From Ciona intestinalis (lineage: Eukaryota > Chordata > Ascidiacea > Phlebobranchia > Cionidae): a stretch of DNA of 64,000 nucleotides. Location: contig NC_020174.2 in NCBI RefSeq assembly GCF_000224145.3, positions 4,407,026-4,471,025 of the forward strand. Reading direction: 5' to 3'. This document shows, in pieces, positions 58,660-64,000 of this stretch (positions are counted from its first letter, which is position 1; each line of letters opens with the position of its first letter). The notes under the pieces are model-generated. The model was not told where the DNA came from. It worked only from the letters and a program-made list of their open reading frames with translations, and searched no databases. A program made the position numbers and the translations under genes.

Positions 58660-59060
58660 CAGCACTTATGACTACCCAGATTATTACATTCTATTCTTGT
58701 TAATATTTATTGTGCTGCAGTGTCATAATTCATATTAAAAGTTCGTGTCATTTCTGCATGACAGGAAACTATTAATTTTTTGTGTCAGTCAAATCATATG
58801 ACAACGTACATGCCAAATCATATAGGCTGATAATGCAATAGATGTGTAGAAATTGGTGTATGTGTCATGTACTGTGCATAAGCATAACACATCACTGTTA
58901 TATTGGTTTTGTATGATTAATATAAAATAAGTGACAAATTTTACTCACCGAATACAAATAAAATTCAAGATATTAAAAAAAATTAAAATTATTTACACAA
59001 ATGTTACTTGTTTCATTTGTTCCACCAGAACTTTACTGATGATAAAAAAAATGTCACTCC

Positions 59061-60375
59061 TCACACACTAGTTGATGATGTAAGCATGTAGGATACAACA
59101 GGACTGAAGTAAAATGGGGGGAATTGTTCCCGAAGGCTCATCTCGCACATAGTGCTTCTGCCATCTCCGAAAGTGCTGCAGCATGAATAGTGTTGCCATG
59201 TCAGCTTGTTTGACCTCTTCTTGCCTGTTGAAGTGAGGTCAAGAGCCAGGTGGTATTCGATGTCCGACACTATGAACTTTTTTAGATGTCGGTCTGTACG
59301 ACTCCTGCTGCCGCCTGAGTTGCTCCTTGGCAAGGTTTCAGATTCTACATTCTTGACCATGGCAGTCACTTTCGCAAGCTCTTGTTTCTCCACATGATTG
59401 ATGTGGGTCTTGTAATATCCAACACGGTATTTAAGTTGGTGTTGATTTTCCAGAGTTAATTTATGAATTACTTGAGATGGTGGGTCTGGGGTGGTAAAAA
59501 CGATCATTTTACCATTGTGAAAAAATCGTATGTACCTGAGATATATATGAATTTTAATCTGTAATATATACTTCAGTGGCTGCATCAAATATATGACCAT
59601 ATTATAACGCACATAACATAGATCAAATTCCAATAACTTTATTATATAGACTTTTTTACCTGTAATATTCAACAACTTGGATAGGTTCATAAAATGCATA
59701 GAGCACAGATGGGTCTCCTTCACGATAATATGTAACCTTGCTTATGTAGATCCCATCCCAACGAACGTGAGGTTTTTCAATAAACATATTTCTCCATGAG
59801 GAGTAGCCCTTCTTTGAGTGAGTAGTCCACACTTTTTCACATGCAGATCTCCATATGGTCTCATCTCTAGCGTAGATATAAAACTTCCGGCAGGTCTCTG
59901 AAAGAGCTTCTAAGGACTTCATGTCCAAGTGTGATGAGACAACATAACGAAATATCTTGTTGATGATTTCCGAAGGCAGCTGGGTTAGGAAAGTATTGTG
60001 TTCTTGACTGGAACATGACATACTGCTGAACCTTTGTAGCAAATCACAAAATTCGCTCCCACAGTTTTCTTCCTCTGTTGAAGATGACAGTGAGCATCCC
60101 TCTGGTGCTGTGTACGTCAGCCTACCTTCCACATCAGGATCAAGTTGCAACGCATTTCGGTAAAACTTGATTGCTTCCAGCATTCTTCCTTCCCTTTCTT
60201 TTTCAATTCCTTGCAGAAAAAGCTTCTCTGCTTTTTCATGTTTCTCCGATGAAGTCCCGGCCACTTCCGTTTGATTTTCTTGCTTGCGTTGTACTTCTGT
60301 TTGCCATTCCTGACGAAAATTCTCTAGAACCTGTTCATGGTTCACCTCCTCTTCACCATTGTTGTCTTCCATCAT
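59061..60375 (-). CDS. FBXO9: FBXO9, F-box only protein 9
   Basis: Substrate receptor of an SCF (SKP1-CUL1-F-box) ubiquitin ligase; the human protein targets TTI1/TEL2. Two coding exons: 60375-59660 and 59535-59061, about 396 residues (human 447). The acidic N-terminus is followed by a TPR-like helix pair (AEKLFLQGIEKEREG, EAIKFYRNALQLDPD). The F-box follows (FLTQLPSEIINKIFRYVVS, ...TCRKFYIYARDETIWRSAC), then the FBXO9-specific region with RVRWDGIYISK-like and VEYYR/YIRFF spanning the intron. The C-terminal half has HYSC near the end as in the family. It is convergent with HSD17B7 and divergent from FBXW2. Confidence 0.95.
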
Positions 60376-61159
60376 CTCTATGTGTCTTAATCTTTAATTT
60401 ATTTCGTTCTGAACTTTGTAGCCTTTGATTTGTTTTGTTGGGTCAGATCAGAATTCTAAAGCCTTCTTTGTGTATTTTAATACCTAAATCTTCAAATCAC
60501 GGTCAGAGAATCGTAGTAAAACTTTAAAACAATCGTTGCACTGGGCCATCGGTACTTGAATCTGAATGTTGCAGAGAATTTGCATAACACTTTAACGAAC
60601 TCAATCTAAACAATTAAGATAAATCTACAAAACATTAGTATGACTCCGTTACCGCAGTGTTATGACTTAGATTACTAATAGACAGAAAATTCTATATATT
60701 TAGAATTAGATGATTCAACTGACACATATAATGCATCGAACTACTTACGTGAACGACCGCACAGAAACGCACCACTGCCTACAATTGCATTTGCTGTCGC
60801 AATAGTAATCACGAAACGTCACGATTATCTCATTTTGACGTTTGACGTACCACGACACACGAAAAACAATTAATAACTTTACCAAGCCACTGGTGTTTTT
60901 GGTGTCATACGACCAATTTTGTTGTTGACGCGACGTTAAATTGTTACAGGAATCCCCAAATCAACAGAAACGTACAAAACGACAGGATTTGCGTTTTACC
61001 AGACCCAATTAATTTTGCATTTTTTCACATATTCGTGTTGGTAATCTTTATGCAAAAGTTTGTTTTTAATTTTTTAATTTTAAAATTAATGTCTCGAATT
61101 AGGGGAATATATTTATCGTTACGGGATTTCCCCGCAACTTTGTTTACCTTTTTAACATT
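60376..61159. promoter_or_regulatory. Shared FBXO9/FBXW2 divergent promoter region
   Basis: The 784 bp between two head-to-head start codons must hold both promoters. Around 60816-60850 there are three TGACG/CGTCA half-sites (ACGTCACG, TGACGTTTGACGTACC), resembling CREB/ATF sites, and a further TTGACGCGACG at about 60923. No TATA box was convincing. Function is inferred from position only. Confidence 0.45.
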
Positions 61160-63332
61160 ATGGAACGGGAAGCTTTCTCAATTTGGAAAGACAGCTTTAA
61201 GGATAGATTTATTAAATTATCACTTTCTCAAAGACTTGATGTGGCCAAGCTCTTTCTAAAACTATGTGAAGTAAAGGAGTTGACTTACTTGATAACGGAA
61301 ATGGATGGTTTATTGGTGCGGAATTTTACCAGGTAACGAACATGTCTGGTGAGTGGAATTTACCTGAACTATAACGACATATGTGGCATTATAATATGAT
61401 ATATTAAAAATCCAGACTTTTACCAACTGAAGTAGTGAATGAGATATTAAGTTACCTAGATCCAACCTCAATGCTCAACTGCTGCCAAGTTCAAAGATCG
61501 TGGAATGAAGATATAACTCGGTCTTGTGATTTGTGGAAAAAATCATGCATTGACATTGGATGTAAAGTTTTAAAAGTCAGTGGTGTTTTTAAGTCCTTAT
61601 CACCAACCCAACCGGTTTATATTTTACAATAATTATATTTTTTGCTTCTGCATTTAGAAATGTCAGCTTTATTAGGCTGTGTCCACTATTTTTGTATGTG
61701 TAGATAAACAAACAAATAAATAAATTGTTAAGTTTTCCCATATTTTTCTATTACAGACAGATGTTGGAGTAAACAGTGGAAAATTCTGGAGGGAAAAATT
61801 TGTCCATGGTTCCAAATGTTTTCACAAACTAAAATCTCATCAGTTTCATGACACACTTGAGTTATGTGGTCACAAACAAAGAGTTTATTGCTTACAGTAT
61901 GATGGAAACGACAAATTATATTCCGGTAACTACTACCATATGATCTAGCTTAAATGGAATATAGTTATGAATTTAATATGTAACAGGATCTGGAGATGGA
62001 CAGATATGCATCTGGAATATTAATTCTGGAAGTTTATTCAAAACTTTTACTGTAGAACCATGTTCTGACATTGTATTGGCCACATCTCTCCTGTATGTAG
62101 GTACGCTTATTCATTTAATTTGTACTGTATGGATTTTCCCCTAAATACCAATAAATTCTCTTATTGATAAGAAATTTAGTTTTTTACAGTGTAAATGTTA
62201 ATCAAAACTACTCAAACTAGGTTCTTTTACATGTATTATATCCTGCTGGAACATTGAGAATGGAGGGCATTGTAAAAGTTATAGAGGCCACACAGGTGCT
62301 GTGTTCAGTTTGGCATTAAATGAAGCACATGATTTACTTCTAAGTGGATCTACAGACCAAACAGCAAGGCTGTGGAAGATTTCTACATGTGAAACACTTC
62401 ATGTGTTTCATGGACATGATTGTTGGGTGAAAAAGGTTAACAGTGTTTCTTCACCAATATCTATATTATGCTTTAAATTTAGTACACTGCTTTGTGTCAA
62501 TGCCAACATTTTAAATAATCTTATTACGGGGGTAACTTTTAAATAATCTTATTACGGTCATTTGAAAGCTTGTCGTTTTAGGTTTTACTCTTTACAACAA
62601 CATTCTACAACAAAGATTTTATGCATGGTGAAATAATGGCTGTTACAATGGGAGAAATAGATATTAGGATATGGAAGTCAGATTCAGATAACTGCTTGGC
62701 CAAGCTTCATGATCTCCACCCAAATAAAACTGAGAAATCACAAAATATATTAATTAATAACACAAGTCTTTTCTGCTCTTGCCAAGGTGATGTCTTAGAA
62801 TGGAGTATAATTGATTATACTCTTACCAGGTATTACATTTTCTTTTATAATTTAATATTTCTTTTTTATACATTTAAAGTTGTGGTGTGTATAGTTGTGT
62901 TATGTGTCAGTATCATGGTTCATTCACTTGGTTCTTGGTACCTATTCTTTCATACTGCAATCTTACCAACAATATTACCTCTTATACGACTAAAAATTTG
63001 TGTATAGAAAATTTCCCTTGAGTTCTGAAAAATCGTTTTGTGTCAACATTGGACGAGTCTTCCTAGTTGAATGTGACTTTAACGGAGAAATGAAGTTGGC
63101 GTTACGAAATCGTCGGTTACATCGCAACTCTATTTGCTACACAGACACTAAAGACGTAGTCTCATTGCTCAAGATGAAGGGATTTGATAAAATAGGAAAT
63201 ACTAATAACATTGTATTAAGTGGGTTCAGTTTTATGGACGGATTTAAATGCGACCTGCCGCCGAAAGAACAATGTTTAGTCGCTGCTGTGCTGAAAAATC
63301 ATAACATAGTTATTTTTAAATTAAAAATATAG
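61160..63332 (+). CDS. FBXW2: FBXW2, F-box and WD-repeat protein 2
   Basis: SCF ubiquitin-ligase receptor with a WD40 propeller. Exons: 61160-61332, 61416-61575, 61757-61925, 61987-62100, 62221-62435, 62582-62829, 63008-63332; about 467 residues (human 454), all phases agree. The start MEREAFSIW parallels human MERKDFETW. The F-box in exon 2 is LLPTEVVNEILSYLDP with CCQVQRSWN. WD repeats follow: HKQRVYCLQYDG, GSGDGQICIWN, CIISCWNIENG, RGHTGAVFSLALNEAHD, GSTDQTARLWKIS, and GHDCWVKK at the exon 5 end. Exon 6 has IDIRIWKSD and DVLEWSI. The exon 5 frame stays open past its donor for about 110 bases, but the donor GTTAAC keeps phase with exon 6. AATAAA at 63481 may be its polyadenylation signal. 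Confidence 0.94.
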
Positions 63333-63579
63333 TAGGAGATACCAACTATATTGTACTACCACAATATTAGCGTTAGGTACAGTATATTTGGCATATCAAT
63401 AACTCTTTGTGCGTTAGTATTGTAGCGATTAAGTGCTGCACCCCCAATAGTATCTACCCGATCGGTTGCATTTGCCAAGTAATAAATGATCTCTATGAGC
63501 GATTGCTCAGTCAAGCTTATCGAAAATGTTTTGTCAAAAACATGAAAGTTGATTTTTGCGAAGAAGTTTAAAAAACTGC

Positions 63580-63870
63580 ATGGCACAATTATTGGATACT
63601 GTTCGCGACGATTTACTGTTGACAAAGGTATTTTGAAGTTGTTTTCGTGCCATCAGTTAATGATTTACATTATGTATTCAATACAAATAATGTAAGGCAT
63701 ATCGTCATTTAAAGTTGTAAACATTTTATTTTAAATCCAGGGCTGGCAGCAAGCTGTTGCATTTCACTGTAAAGAAGTAAAGTTACCGTTTATAGTTGCA
63801 AAAGAACGAGAGGATTCACCAAATATTGTTGTTGTTCCCTGCAAGCATAACGAATACAGTGCACATTTAA
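63580..63870 (+). CDS. Unrecognised gene, first two exons (runs off the window)
   Basis: Two in-phase exons, 63580-63627 and 63741-63870, with good splice signals (AAG/GTATTT; CCAG/GGCTGG; TTAA/GTAAGC). They encode MAQLLDTVRDDLLLTK then GWQQAVAFHCKEVKLPFIVA and a stretch with PNIVVVPCKHNEYSAH. I do not recognise the family; the fragment is mixed hydrophobic/charged with no signal peptide. An acceptor-like GCTCAG ends at 63510, just 24 bases after AATAAA at 63481-63486, which would fit an operon with FBXW2. The start codon is the first in-frame ATG of exon 1. Confidence 0.6.
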
Positions 63871-64000
63871 GTAAGCGAAATTGTGTTGCAGTATTTGCTC
63901 CCTAACTTTTTTGGCAATAACGTTAAAATGAATTAATTTTGAGATGTTTTCATGAAACTTGTATAACTTTTTTTTAATCTATGCCTTTGTGTTTATTCAT

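Overview
The window looks like nuclear DNA of a tunicate, most likely a Ciona species. The inference rests on four things: AT-rich sequence, compact many-exon genes with mostly short GT-AG introns, single-copy relatives of vertebrate gene pairs or families (for example one MAP3K2/3), and splice-acceptor-like AGs just upstream of several start codons, as expected where mRNAs receive a trans-spliced leader. No virus-derived element, rRNA, tRNA or CRISPR array was seen. All exon models were read by eye from splice signals, reading phase and family resemblance; no transcript data were used.

Layout. 1-2.1 kb (+): the 3' end of a ferlin gene, with two alternative-looking terminal microexons. 3.3-7.8 kb (+): two tandem EndoU endoribonuclease genes, the second with three somatomedin-B domains; the first has an abnormal AT donor. 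8.6-17.3 kb (-): a six-exon Wnt6 gene with a very basic insert in its last exon. 17.3-23.6 kb: no gene recognised, one MITE. 23.6-32.0 kb (-): a complete 16-exon MAP3K2/3 kinase with a PB1 domain. 33.1-37.0 kb (-): two intronless tandem SLC17A9-like transporters. 37.0-39.2 kb: a 449-bp hAT-type MITE with an exact 8-bp target duplication. 39.2-41.3 kb (+): CACYBP. 41.4-46.4 kb: nothing genic seen, one MITE relic.

46.5-49.4 kb (+): an ELOVL-type fatty acid elongase with an altered motif. 50.9-52.7 kb (+): SLC37A4 (glucose-6-phosphate transporter). 53.1-54.9 kb (+): ribosomal protein L28 with a pyrimidine-rich leader. 55.5-55.8 kb (+): COX16. 56.0-58.7 kb (+): HSD17B7; its spacing from COX16 suggests a possible operon. 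59.1-60.4 kb (-): FBXO9. 61.2-63.3 kb (+): FBXW2, head-to-head with FBXO9. 63.6 kb to the edge (+): the first two exons of an unrecognised gene that may share an operon with FBXW2.

The genes are mostly housekeeping or signalling genes with no shared pathway. The local themes are tandem duplication (EndoU, SLC17A9), close gene packing on the right-hand side, and a small TIR-bearing MITE family inserted in introns and intergenic DNA.
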